DNA of 64,000 bases from Styela clava (taxonomy: Eukaryota; Chordata; Ascidiacea; Stolidobranchia; Styelidae): NCBI RefSeq assembly GCF_964204865.1, contig NC_135252.1, positions 24,201,383 to 24,265,382 of the forward strand, written 5' to 3'. Below, piece after piece: positions 53,801-63,623 of this stretch; position 1 is the stretch's first letter; every line of letters starts with the position of its first letter. The position numbers and the translations under genes are program-made. The notes beneath the pieces were generated by a model. The model had not been told where the DNA came from, ran no database searches, and saw only the letters and a program-made list of their open reading frames with translations.

Positions 53801-56800
53801 GTATTTTTTTTGTATTGTGATTTGTGATGTCACATTTTTGTATTGTGATGTCACATTTTTGTATTATGATGTCACATTTTTGTATTATGATATCATATTT
53901 TTAGGTGTTGGTGGCATGGAATTTGGTACCAAGATTTTCACGTCAACTAAGCATCACTAGCTGATGAAGTCTTTTTTTTCAACATTTTACTTTACAGAGT
54001 TAACTTCCTCTTCCTAGGTTCAAGGGTCATATGAACGAATTCGTGAAATCAACGTAGAGTTAGAAGAAGTCATGAAAAAGCAAGGAGATGCAAAAGTGGA
54101 TCGTACGGAAAGTTCAAGGCAACAAAGGAAAGCGGAATTACTTGCAAATCTGAAGAGACTCTTCCCTGGAGTGGTAAGACTTGTAATCTAATGTTTTGGT
54201 CGGTGCAGGGCACGGGTTGGCAACCTTTAGCATTGAGCCATTTCGCATTCTTTCAATCAAACTTAAACCTACTCGGAGCGCAACATCTACTCTAATGTCA
54301 GTGGCTATCAAAACTTTCGGAAAATCACTTATGATGCAATAATCTAGTTCTTACTAAGAAGAAGACAATTGAAATATGAATGATGCAATAATTCAGTTCA
54401 CTATAAAATGAAAAGTTTGCTTTGATAGATTTGAATCACCTTAATGTGATTTATTATTACCTCTCACGACTTATGGATGGATGTTTCCTATACCTCTGAT
54501 TGACCCCTGGAAAATTATTTCTATACTTCCCCCATTGCAAAATTTTTTGTTCCTTTTTGAAGAGTGGTTTAGGGCAGGGCTACTCAACTGGTGGACCGAG
54601 GACTGAATCCGGTTCTTTCAAGTATTTAATTCGGGCCGCACTTAATTCTTTATTTTGAATCGTTACTTTTACTTTCAAAGTTTCATTCTATAAAAAAAAC
54701 ATTTATTGTTTTGAATATATACGGAAAGAACTATAACACTATAATAAACAATCTTGATTTGCTAATAATCATTAGCCGGCCGAGAAAGTGCGCGTTTAAG
54801 GATGTCGAAATATATTTTCTGGAAATACCGGACCCAAATTATTTTTAAGTTTTGTATGCGAATCTTCGGTAAAAATAGTTGAGTAGCCCTGATTTAGGGA
54901 AACCGGTTTATGTTTCAAACCTTATTTTGATCCAAAACATTCAAACCTATCATTTAAAAGCACTGATAGAAAAGTTCTGGTTAGCGAAACCGGTTTATAT
55001 GTTTTCAAATCTTAACTTTGATTCAAAATATTCAAACCTATCATTTGAAAGCACTGATAGAAATGTTCTGGTTAGCGAAACCGGTTTATATGTTTTCAAA
55101 TCTTAACTTTGATTCAAAATATTCAAACCTATCATTTGAAAGCACTGATAGAAAAGTTCTGGTTAGCGAAACCGGTTTATATGTTTTCAAATCTTAACTT
55201 TGATTCAAAATATTCAAACCTATCATTTGAAAGCACTGATAGAAAAGTTCTGGTTAGCGAAACCGGTTTATATGTTTTCAAATCTTAACTTTGATTCAAA
55301 ACATTCAAACCTATCATTTGAAAGCACTGATAGAAAAGTTCTGGTTAGCGAAACCGGTTTATATGTTTTCAAATCTTAACTTTGATTCAAAACATTCAAA
55401 CCTATCATTTAAAAGCACTGATAGAAAAGTTCTGGTTAGCGAAACCGGTTTAGATGTTTTCAAATCTTAACTTTGATTCAAAATATTCAAACCTATCATT
55501 TGAAAGCACTGATAGAAAAGTTCTGGTTAGCGAAACCGGTTTATATGTTTTCAAATCTTAACTTTGATTCAAAACATTCAAACCTATCATTTAAAAGCAC
55601 TGATAGAAAAGTTCTGGTTAGCGAAACCGGTTTAGATGTTTTCAAATCTTAACTTTGATTCAAAATATTCAAACCTATCATTTAAAAGCACTGATAGAAA
55701 AGTTCTGGTTAGCGAAACCGGTTTATATGTTTTCAAATCTTAACTTTGATTCAAAATATTCAAACCTATCATTTAAAAGCACTGATAGAAAAGTTTAGCC
55801 CAGTCATTCATAGCTATTTCTAGACAAATTTTTACGTAACCTTCATTCCAGCATGGCCGTGTTCTGGATCTCTGCGAACCGGTTCACAATCGTTACAAAA
55901 TTGCCATCACTAAAGTTCTCGGGAAATACATGTACGCGATCGTTTGTGACACAGAAAAAACAGCAAGGGATTGTATCCAGTATATGAAAGAGCAGTGCGA
56001 TGAACCAGAAACGTTTTTACCGCTGGATTATATCGACGCAAAACCTGTGAACGACAAATTGAGAGAAATTAGGTAAGGGATGAACTGATTTTTATTTGGT
56101 AACTAAATAAACGAGAATATCGGTTGGAAACCGAAGACTTATCGATCGATGGTTAGGGGATCCCCTAAACCAGGGGTCACCAAACTTTTTTGACCGCGGG
56201 CCGGGTATGACTCAAATTGTGTTGAAACGGGCCGGATGAATATTTTTGTCAATGCAATACAATAAATTCACAAATGTTGGGAATATCGCAGAATATAGAT
56301 CGAGAACAACCTAGGAAAAAAAATTAACAAGATTTCTATATCTAGACAACTATCCTGAGTGTAGCTGTTATCAAAACGTTGCTGTCATGAATTAGAAATG
56401 TTACAAAATCCGCGGCAAAAAATGTACGCATCACGTCTACCGTTACGCCGTGTTGAAATACCGCTCATAAAAATGACTGCCTGCTGTAGCTTGGAATTCT
56501 ATGAAATTTTGACATAATTTAGATAAAATAAACAACTATTATCTGGTATTTGAATTTTTTCATTAGCGCATAAATTTCCCAACATTCGACGCTTTTAAAA
56601 ATTACGCTCCAGTTATACGTAGTGCAAATAATGATATTGTCTACGGACACCAATAAAATTTATATGGACGTGTGTATTTCTTGTCTAACTTGATACTTAC
56701 CAATTTTTATGAAGTTCGTACAATCAGAACATCGTTAATTATTACCCACAATGAACCACTGTCAAACTATCATGCACAACTCCAGCGTTTATTTGCGACG

Positions 56801-59800
56801 ATCTTTCGGCGGTGTCAATGACCGTTGCCAGAATAAAATCCTGAAATAGTCTCAATATACCATAGATGTGACGCACATCGAAAGATTAGTGATTGATATG
56901 TGTTATTTTTCCATATTTAGTTCAGTTCTTATCAAAAAAGTAATAGGATCATTATGGAAAAAATTGGCTGTCGGGCGGTACTAAAATTCCGATATCTCCG
57001 TTATTTCTTGACCGTTTATTCCAAACTTGGTATTGTTTTCTATTTTTACTCAGATCTTTCCACTGGAGCAGTTTTTATTTAAATCGGATGAACTTCAATT
57101 TTTTTGTAACATACCTACATGAATATCCGCATTGAAGCAGTACAAAAGTTAGTGTGGCTTTTGAAATTGGAGCAGTACGCGAGGGATTACAGTACTGTTA
57201 GCACAAAATGCACATTCGACGTTTATTTTACCACGAAAAACAAACAGTTTCGTCGAAAGCAAGCGCCACAAGTGTACAAGTGTATCGCAGAAAACGTTAC
57301 GTACTGGTAGCATTCAAAGTCGCAAAAACGAAGTTTTGTTTACAACCACGACTGAAAATCTGTCAGAGTGACAAAAGTGTCTGAGCGGATGCGGAAAGGC
57401 CTATTATTACGTCACTTTTCTGCATCTTGCCGATTGGCCAATGTTACAAAATAAACAAGGACGACGATGCTCGTAAAAATCTTCCTTGGAAAAAATTTAG
57501 CCATTTTTGCGTGTTATTGCGGACCGGATAAAATGACGCCGCGGGCCGGATAAAATGACGTCGCGGGCCGGATCCGGCCCGCGGGCCGTAGTTTGGTGAC
57601 CCCTGCCCTAAACAGAAACTGCAGTTTCGATTCATCCGCTCTTGTAACTTGCGCACTGCGCATCGCGCACACACACTCGGCGGGTCTCAAAATTCTCTCG
57701 CTTTACAAAAATCTAGATCACTATATCAATAATTGATTGATAACTCGCTAATTATACGACATAATTCGCCCAAAATCAATAGGTTTCTGGTCCGAGATAT
57801 GATGAATGCACATGCAAAATTTGGAGCAGATTCAACCTCGCATTCGCGAGATATCGCGTTCATCTAACAGACACACACACAGACATACAGACAAATACTT
57901 ATCAATATACTTACCGATCTTAAGATCGATAAGTAATGAGGAGTAACTCGGAAGACAGATAACTGTTAATTAAAGTGTTACATGCCAGGAATAGCCAAAA
58001 CTGAATATTTCACTGTTCCTGATATATTCTGAAAAATATTTTCCAATATGGAAGACCAAATACATTCTAAATTGGGGGCAAGTTCATTCGGAAAAGGACA
58101 TAAATCATCACATCTTCATGTTGATTACATCTGAAAGGCCATAATTATAAGAAGGTCATTGTTTGTTTTGACTAACTTGCGTAATGGCTCATAATCTAAC
58201 AGTCGATAGCTAACAATAAGCTACAAATAACAGATAGTGAGGCGAGAGTATGTTTTATTCAAAAAAGACGTTGAAAATACAGGGAAAGATCCGCAATCTT
58301 TAAACCAGGGTTGGTGCAACCTTTTTCATTGGCGGGCCAAATACAAGTAACTGGGTGAAGCTGCTGGCCGCACCATAATTTAATTCAGGCTTTCTGGTAG
58401 TTGCAAGCGCAAAAATTGCTTATATTTGCTATTGATCTTACCGCATTGTTAGGGGTTCTTGCAGAAATAGTAGATTTAAAACGCATAAACTTCTGAAGAA
58501 ACTGCTATTTAAATTTCAACTTCAACTTTCCGACTTCAAACGAATGCAGCGAGAAACACGTTTTTGTAATATAAATCGTGTATTATGCAACAGAATTTTG
58601 TTAGCTTGTTTTGCTGATATGACTGGTATGGGCTTTGCGACGAAAAAGAATAAATACTCGTTTTGCGGGTACACCATTCGAAATTGTTATTTCTCCGCGG
58701 GCCACACAACTTCTTCTTGCGGGCTGCAGTTTGCACGCCCCTGCTTTAAACAATAAACAAATGTAAATATCCAAAATAAGTCGTGCAAGATAAATCTAAC
58801 AATATATTTTCTTTTTAGTTAGCGTCTCACAACCCCTCACAAAATTGTCCTCTTGTGGAGCGGGCCTCACCGTTTGATAACTGCTGATCTATGACATTAT
58901 CAGATTTTCCTAACGATTCTATGAATTCCTGATCATTTTTTTCTTCCAGGGAGCCTAAAGGAGTTAAACTAGTCATTGATGTGATTCGTTACGACCGTCC
59001 AGTGATTAAACGAGCTTTACAATTACAATTCACTTGCGGGAATTCCCTTGCAATTTTGCATGTATCCGAATACTCTATTTGCATTGCACATCATATTTAA
59101 TCTGTGTGTTAGTGCTTTTATAAAAGCATTTTCCATTTTTTGAGCTAAATTCTTCATCAACAATAATTTCTATTCCCAGGGAGCCAAAAGGAGTTAAACT
59201 AGTCATTGATGTGATTCGTTACGACCCTCCAACGATTAAGCGAGCGCTACAATTTACTTGCGGAAATTCTCTTGTCTGTGAGACCGCAGATGACGCACGT
59301 AAAGTTGCTTTTGGACAAGTTGAAAAACATAAGGTATGTTTTGTTGATTTTTATAGCTACAATTAATTAATATTATGTCGCTTTTTTAAAATTTACTGCA
59401 ATTCTACTTGTTAACCCAGTATAAACCTGACGTGGGCCAAGTACGGCCCGTTTGGAAATTCAATCTGGCCCGCCTGATGCTGCCACAACTAAACTAAAAC
59501 CAAATTCCATGTTTGACCTAAAAAATAGCTCAAGGAATTTGTTGAGATTGCGATAATTTATTTTTGGTACAAGACTTATTGTTTTTCAGTTTTGCTTTTG
59601 GATAGGATAGGATAGGATTTACATATTTATCTCGGGGGAGAGGAAAGCTGATAAGACGGCTTATCCATATGGCGAACCACGGCCTATCGTCCGGTTACCA
59701 TTCCAAGCGGGTATGGGATTAGTTTTACTGTATATTTTGTTTTCGGAAGCATGGACTTGGTGGTGGAGGAAGCCGTAACCGACCAGCGGTTACGTGAACC

Positions 59801-62800
59801 ACCCAACGACGGCGAGGAGTCCAGCAATCCTCTCGCACATGACCATCCCTGCATGGGATTCGAACCTGCGAACCCACGCAGAGTAATTAGAGGTGCGGTG
59901 GCGAGCGTATTCCTAACGCTTAGCCCGTTGAGCCACACTGTCGCGCCGGTAAATATTGTTAATAAATGTAACTTTTTACGTCACACTTACAGGGCCCACC
60001 ATTTTAGGTGGGCACAATTTTTGGCCACTGATTCAAAAACCTTGTCCACCGCTGGTATAAACGTATATTTAATAAATGGGGCTCCAGAAGTATGTGCACC
60101 AAGATGTCGCACATCCTGAACATAGTATGTGTACCAGGTTAGGGTTCAGGCTGTGCGCCATCTTGGTGCACATACTTCGGGAGCGCCAATAAATGCCCTT
60201 AAACAATAACCAAAGTAAACCATAGGCAACACAAACTGAACTGCGCATGAGACTACTGAGAGAACTTGACTACTTCATCTTCACAGCTGGTTGGTCATGA
60301 TCAGTCATCTGTAACTGATGACATCACCGGTCATGCTCAACCATCTGGGAAAATGCTAGTTGCCAGAAATCAATAGAGCTACAGTTAACATGAACATTTC
60401 TTTCTCTTCAACAACTGGAGCAATATTTGTTCTCCTGTGCGGTGTGACGCATTGTGCTAAGCGTTAGGAATTTGCTCGCCAACGCACCTCTGATTACCCT
60501 GCGTGGGTTAGCAGTTGCGAATCCCGTGCCAGGATAGTTATGTGCGAGAAGATCCCTGGGCTCCTCGCTGCCGTTGGGTGGTTCACATAACCGCTGGTCA
60601 GTTTGCTAACTAATCCCATACCCGACATGGACTGGTAACCGGACGAGAGGTCGTGGTTCGCCATATGATCGTCGTCTTTTTGACTTTTCTCTACCCCGGA
60701 ATGAATATATAAATCCTAATGATATTTCTTATTTTTCATTCATTCATATTGAAGTATTTTTATGTTTTTGGTTTATTTTAATCATTTTTTTGCAAATGGC
60801 AGGATATGTTCCAGAGACCTGATGGGACAAAAAGAAGAAATCAGGTTAAGAAACTGCATGTAGTGTAGTATTGTGCATGCTAAACAAAACACTAATCAAA
60901 AAATTTGCGAATATTTTATTTGTGTGTTTTGCCTTTACAAAGCCCTAAACAGAGTTACCGTATTTCCCGTCGAATAAGTCGCTTTTCTATGCCCAAATTT
61001 TTAGCCAGATTAGGCGAGTATGATAACTTTTTTGGTGTCGCCTTATTATTCAATGTGTACCATAAAATACCAAATACTCTGGCGATAGCATTCCACGTTT
61101 TCATCATTGCTGTGTTGTTTTAGATCGGTAATGTTCTTATATATGGTGCACACAATCGCGAGTTAGGTTGAACACAATTAGATTGAAATCGAAAGCCAGT
61201 TTGAATTCTCGTAGTTTTTATGAATTGAATATTACTCTACAAGAAAAAGTCATTATAGGCTATTTCAACCAATGCGCAAAGGCGGCGACCGCTCTAAAGC
61301 CTCTGCATAGTAATTTGAGATTCTGATGTTTGATGTGATTCTACTACTCGTCTTATTGGCAGGTTATATGCGAAAAGCCTTTTTTTCAGGCTTAAAAACG
61401 AGCCCCGTCTTATTCGCCTGGTAGACTTATTTGCCGGGAAATACGGTATATACAATAATTGAAAAACTGGGTGTAGTGTGCATGCTTTGCACCAATTTTT
61501 TAAATTCTTCTATGAGGTGTGCGGTGGCGTATGGTAAATTGGTCTGGTATTTGAAGGGCGCTCCAGAAGTATGTGTACCAATATGGAGGGAACTAATTTT
61601 GTACGACTACTTTACATCAAGTTGTGTAAAGGAACTAAAACCTATGGGCAGGAAGTATATTCACTTGGCTAACACAGACAGTCCCCGAACTCGTAATAGA
61701 ACTAAAATAAGGAAAATGAGAATTAAATTATGGCCTAACCCTAACCTGGTACACATACTACGGGGGTACCACTTGAAGATATATAGAGCACAACGGGTTC
61801 TCAAATAACTATGTAATCCGGATGTTTCGATTTTCTATTCAGCAAATCATCCAGGCATGATATGTTTTAGATTAGATTTCACTTCTTGATCATTTTTCTT
61901 GCTAAATATGACTTTGGTATGTTTACTAACCATGCACTGATGAAGTTTTTCTGAACAGAAATTTTAAACGCTGAAAAATTATGTGGTTTTGCTCACACCG
62001 GTTATGCTATGTATAACACCACTTGTAGTGCATTCTGCATGTTGATATCTGATTTTATAATTTGTGGAATTATCCCAATAACACTCGATAGCTTTTAAGA
62101 GGTGTAAATAATTTTTAGCTCTCTTCTGTCTGTCACTATTTTTTCCTCTTATCAGTTTTTCACATCTCAAGATTGCATTTGTGATAGTAATCTGTAACTT
62201 GGTCAATAATGCTCAGTATCTTCTGAAAGTGTAAAATAATTTCTAGCTCTGTTCTGTCTGTCATTAATTCTTCCTTATTAAATGCTCTTCACATTTCAAG
62301 AATGTATTCAGGATAGTGGATTAATATCTATTGATCTTAAGATCGATAAGTATGTTGATAGGTATTTGTCTGTCTGTTGTTTGTTTGTCTGTTAGATGAA
62401 CGCGATATTTCACGAAGGCGAGGTTGAATCTGCTCCGAATTTTGCATGTGCATTCATCTTATTTCGGACCAGAAGCCTATTGATTTTGGATGAATTATGT
62501 CTTATAATTAGCGAGTTAATAATAAATTAGTGATGGGACATGCGGTGTCGCTATAGAGTCATGAATCGAAATCGCAGTTTCGGCCACCACCACCATGCAT
62601 GATCCTATTTAATAAGAAGTCTTCAAATCATGAAATTTTCACTTTTTTGTGGCTAGTCTTTTTGCTAATTTCGTAACTTTTTTTTTGATGTATGTCGGTA
62701 ACATTTTTCTAGTAAGCACAAGTGTAGTGGAATATACCCGACTTGCTTGTAGTGCAGTGCAGTCTGCATGTTATTCACTAATTTTGTCATTTGTAGGATT

Positions 62801-63590
62801 TTTTCAATATCCCTAAGTAGGTTTTATGAGGCGCAAGTTAATTGCAAATTGTAGTCACTTGCGCTCTATTTCATCTGTTACTATCTACTAGCTTTTATAT
62901 ATATTTTTAAAAGCATGTGCAAAATAAGTTATTATTCATTTATTGCCTTGCTCGCAATCTTCACCTCTATGCATAATCTAATTCTAATAAGTATTAAAAT
63001 ATTAATTTTATACAGTTTTGTAAATTATTTCCATCTGATGATTTTGTAACTCTTCCTTTCCTGCACTCTTTTTCTGAATTAGGCGATAGATAATCGACTA
63101 CTGGTATTTTGAGATTCACACTACTTTAATAAGACCCAACATCTTTTGAAATTGTCAACCCAAGTTATTGCATCTTATTTTTGAAAACTCGCTGACGGCA
63201 AACAAGCGCAAGCTTTCTCACAAGTGCAACTTTGAAATTCATTTCTGTTAAAAGAATTACTGTTTTGTATTGACCATTATTTATGTGGCCATAAGAGCAC
63301 TACGTACCATTTAGTATGCAAGTATATCATTTGGTCAGGAAATTTCACAAAATTTATTTTTTAAAAAAATTGGTTACTAGGAAAAAAAAGGTTGGGTACC
63401 ACTGTACTAAACAATAACAACTTCCATTTTAATATCCAGGCAGTTGCATTGGACGGCACATTGTTCCAGAAATCCGGCGTGATATCCGGCGGTGCCACCG
63501 ATCTCAAGAGAAAAGCCCAGAGATGGGATGAGAAGGCCTTGGATCAGCTCAGAGCAAAGAAGGAGAAACTAACTGAAGAGTTAAAACAAG
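44813..63590 (+). CDS. SMC1A: SMC1 cohesin ATPase, SMC1A-like; N-terminal half, continues past the window
   Basis: Core subunit of the cohesin ring with SMC3 and RAD21; it acts on chromatin in sister cohesion and loop extrusion. Exons: 44813-44921, 46846-47023, 48492-48615, 49128-49287, 49685-49842, 50803-50973, 51658-51816, 52120-52277, 52795-52878, 53678-53762, 54018-54173, 55852-56072, 59180-59333 and 63440-63590. All are in phase, giving about 689 residues here. Visible features are Walker A GPNGSGKSN (32-40), [45 protein letters not shown] head sequence and a long coiled coil (about 170-500). The hinge runs from about 513, with [61 protein letters not shown] and [20 protein letters not shown]. 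The C-terminal coil and head lie outside. A second copy of the exon at 59180 sits at 58950. SMC1A versus SMC1B is inferred from overall similarity. Confidence 0.95.
45049..46507. mobile_element. non-autonomous DNA transposon with TA target duplication, SMC1 intron 1
   Basis: The left end CCGTAAAAGCGCCTAACTTC and right end GAAGTTAGGCGCTTTTATGG are inverted repeats (21 of 22 bases including the next two). TA flanks both sides (45047-45048, 46508-46509), as in Tc1/mariner-type insertions. Further GTCCGAAGTTAG / CTAACTTCGGAC motifs lie inside each end. It is 1.46 kb with no transposase frame. Confidence 0.85.
47319..47650 (-). mobile_element. tRNA-derived SINE, full length, SMC1 intron 2
   Basis: Same layout and very similar to the 43783 copy: GGATTTACATATTCATCCCG to GTTGAGCCACACCGCCGCGC, including the GGGTTCGCAGGTTCGAATCC head on the minus strand. 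Confidence 0.9.
47845..48435. mobile_element. hAT-like element with exact 8 bp TSD (CTTTAAAT), SMC1 intron 2
   Basis: Starts CAGTGTGTGCCGTGAGAG and ends ATAGTTTGAGAACCACTG. CTTTAAAT occurs at 47837-47844 and 48436-48443. Subterminal GTGCCGTGA / GCGCCGTGAGC repeats are visible. The terminal inverted repeats are short. Confidence 0.75.
49500..49620. mobile_element. short foldback MITE, SMC1 intron 4
   Basis: GGGTGCTCCCGTACCAAGAT and a right end with ACCTTGGTACGGG ... TTACGGGAGCG. The inner arms CAAGATGGCGCACAACCTGA / AGGTTGTGCACCACCTTG are inverted. Confidence 0.75.
49855..49995. repeat. degenerate tandem (TT(T)CACATATTTT-like), SMC1 intron 5
   Basis: Repeated units such as TTTCACATATTTTTATGTG, TTGCACATATTTTGTGTTG, TTTCACATACTTTGTGTG and TTACATATTTTTATGTAG occur in series immediately after exon 5. 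Confidence 0.7.
52489..52672. repeat. 26 bp x 7 minisatellite, SMC1 intron 8
   Basis: TTCTGGGGTGTGCTGGTTAT followed by ACCATA repeats with identical units starting at 52491, 52517, 52543, 52569, 52595, 52621 and 52647. Because 26 is not a multiple of 3, all frames are cycled and the long open frames across it are artefacts. Confidence 0.97.
53810..53905. repeat. ~23 bp x 4 short tandem repeat, SMC1 intron 10
   Basis: Units of TTTTTGTATTGTGATGTCAC, with TTATGATGTCAC and TTATGATATCAT variants. Each contains TGATGTCA, similar to a CRE core. Confidence 0.85.
54575..54891. mobile_element. hAT-like MITE, near-exact 8 bp TSD, SMC1 intron 11
   Basis: CAGGGCTACTCAACTGGTGG and ATAGTTGAGTAGCCCTG are inverted termini. 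The flanks GTTTAGGG and ATTTAGGG match at 7 of 8. It is 317 bp and sits just before the satellite array. Confidence 0.88.
54898..55796. repeat. 91 bp x ~10 tandem array (minisatellite), SMC1 intron 11
   Basis: The unit begins GGTTAGCGAAACCGGTTTAT and continues with GTTTTCAAATCTTAACTTTG, ATTCAAACCTATCATTTG and AAGCACTGATAGAAAAGTTC. Period 91 is measured from unit starts at 54979 and 55070. The units differ at a few sites (ATATTC/ACATTC, TATATG/TAGATG, TTTGAA/TTTAAA), giving a readable internal order of variants. The array ends about 55 bp before the exon 12 acceptor region. Confidence 0.96.
56106..57945 (-). repeat. R3 dispersed repeat split by a hAT element, SMC1 intron 12
   Basis: 56106-56170 (AACGAGAATATCGGTTGGAA to GGATCCCCTAAAC) and 57606-57945 (CAGAAACTGCAGTTTCGATT ... 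CCGATCTTAAGATCGATAAG) are two halves of one R3 copy. The hAT element at 56171-57605 lies between them. Confidence 0.85.
56171..57605. mobile_element. hAT-like element, 1.4 kb, exact 8 bp TSD (CCCTAAAC)
   Basis: Left end CAGGGGTCACCAAACTTTTT and right end TAGTTTGGTGACCCCTG are inverted, with subterminal GACCGCGGGCCGG / CCGGCCCGCGGGCC. CCCTAAAC lies at 56163-56170 and 57606-57613. A short duplicated segment (GCGGGCCGGATAAAATGACG) lies near the right end. No transposase is recognised. Confidence 0.93.
58306..58743. mobile_element. hAT-like MITE, exact 8 bp TSD (CTTTAAAC), SMC1 intron 12
   Basis: CAGGGTTGGTGCAACCTTTT and CAGTTTGCACGCCCCTG are imperfect inverted termini. CTTTAAAC lies at 58298-58305 and 58744-58751. 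It is about 200 bp upstream of the duplicated hinge exon. Confidence 0.9.
58950..59061 (+). pseudogene. duplicate copy of SMC1 hinge exon 13 (decayed or alternative)
   Basis: Preceded by a good acceptor (TTTTTTCTTCCAG). It encodes [20 protein letters not shown] and [14 protein letters not shown], nearly identical to the true exon at 59180-59333. Differences are D-R-P-V for D-P-P-T and a 6 nt insertion giving QLQF for QF. Similarity stops after the GGGAATTCCCTTG segment, so the second half ([14 protein letters not shown]...) is lost. A possible donor GTATCC at 59062 would leave phase 0, the same exit phase as the true exon. Without that donor the frame stops at about 59100. Non-functional duplicate or mutually exclusive exon: undecided. 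Confidence 0.75.
59427..60054. mobile_element. hAT-like element, exact 8 bp TSD (GTATAAAC), hosting a SINE
   Basis: Starts CTGACGTGGGCCAAGTACGG and ends AACCTTGTCCACCGCTG. GTATAAAC lies at 59419-59426 and 60055-60062. Same family as 2290 and 31910. A minus-strand SINE is nested inside at about 59600-59947. Confidence 0.82.
59600..59947 (-). mobile_element. tRNA-derived SINE nested in a hAT element
   Basis: Full-length minus-strand copy. The plus strand reads GGATAGGATAGGATAGGATT, showing a (TATCC)n-type variable 3' tail on the minus strand. It ends GTTGAGCCACACTGTCGCGC. Confidence 0.9.
60077..60190. mobile_element. short foldback MITE, SMC1 intron 13
   Basis: GGGGCTCCAGAAGTATGTGC and GTGCACATACTTCGGGAGCGCC are inverted termini, with CAAGATGTCGCACATCCTGA and GCTGTGCGCCATCTTG arms and a central ACCAGGTTAGGGTT. 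Confidence 0.85.
60435..60720 (+). mobile_element. tRNA-derived SINE, plus strand, SMC1 intron 13
   Basis: CTGTGCGGTGTGACGCATTG head, AGCAGTTGCGAATCCCGTGCC (decayed B box), GGTGGTTCACATAACCGCTG, CATGGACTGGTAACCGGACG and CCCCGGAATGAATATATAAATCC tail. Confidence 0.85.
60803..60844 (+). other. candidate 42 nt in-frame cassette exon of SMC1
   Basis: Acceptor TTTTTTTGCAAATGGCAG and donor CAG|GTTAAG bracket 42 nt encoding [14 protein letters not shown] with no stop. The flanking SMC1 exons (59180-59333 and 63440-63590) both join in phase 0, so inclusion would add 14 residues between VEKHK and AVALDG in the hinge. Only splice-site grammar supports this; vertebrate SMC1A has no residues here. Confidence 0.35.
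60958..61446. mobile_element. non-autonomous element with TA target, SMC1 intron 13
   Basis: CCGTATTTCCCGTCGAATAA and ATTTGCCGGGAAATACGG are inverted termini flanked by TA (60956-60957, 61447-61448). Inner AATAAGTCGC / GTCTTATTCGCC motifs are also inverted. It is 489 bp and non-coding, and a related GCCGGGAAATACGGTAT piece lies at 34297. Confidence 0.8.
61556..61775. mobile_element. long-form MITE, SMC1 intron 13
   Basis: GGGCGCTCCAGAAGTATGTG and GTACACATACTACGGGGGTACC are inverted termini. The interior has TTTACATCAAGTTGTGTAAAG and CCTAACCCTAACCTGG. A 125-codon frame across it is spurious. Confidence 0.82.
61776..63430. other. rest of SMC1 intron 13
   Basis: Holds a plus-strand R3 copy at about 62330-62585 (GATCTTAAGATCGATAAGTA, TGAATCTGCTCCGAATTTTG, TGATGGGACATGCGG). 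Two similar segments at about 62040-62165 and 62205-62290 share TCTAGCTCT/TTTTAGCTCT, CTGTCTGTCA and TTTCACAT(C/T)TCAAGA. The remainder is AT-rich and unrecognised. Confidence 0.55.
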
Positions 63591-63623
63591 GTTAAATCAT
63601 TTTCTCCTAAGCAGAAACTGAAA

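Noticed and set aside
54898-55796. CRISPR-like repeat array
   Set aside because: Contiguous 91 bp tandem units without unique spacers, in an animal intron; it is a minisatellite.
59684-60119. Long frames on both strands across SINE copies (also at 47403-47661 and 43757-44159)
   Set aside because: The same peptide appears at each SINE copy because the SINE is relatively GC-rich and stop-poor; these are not genes.
61431-61808. 125-codon frame in SMC1 intron 13
   Set aside because: It runs across a MITE whose related copies give similar peptides at 63670 and 19724; transposon sequence, not a gene.
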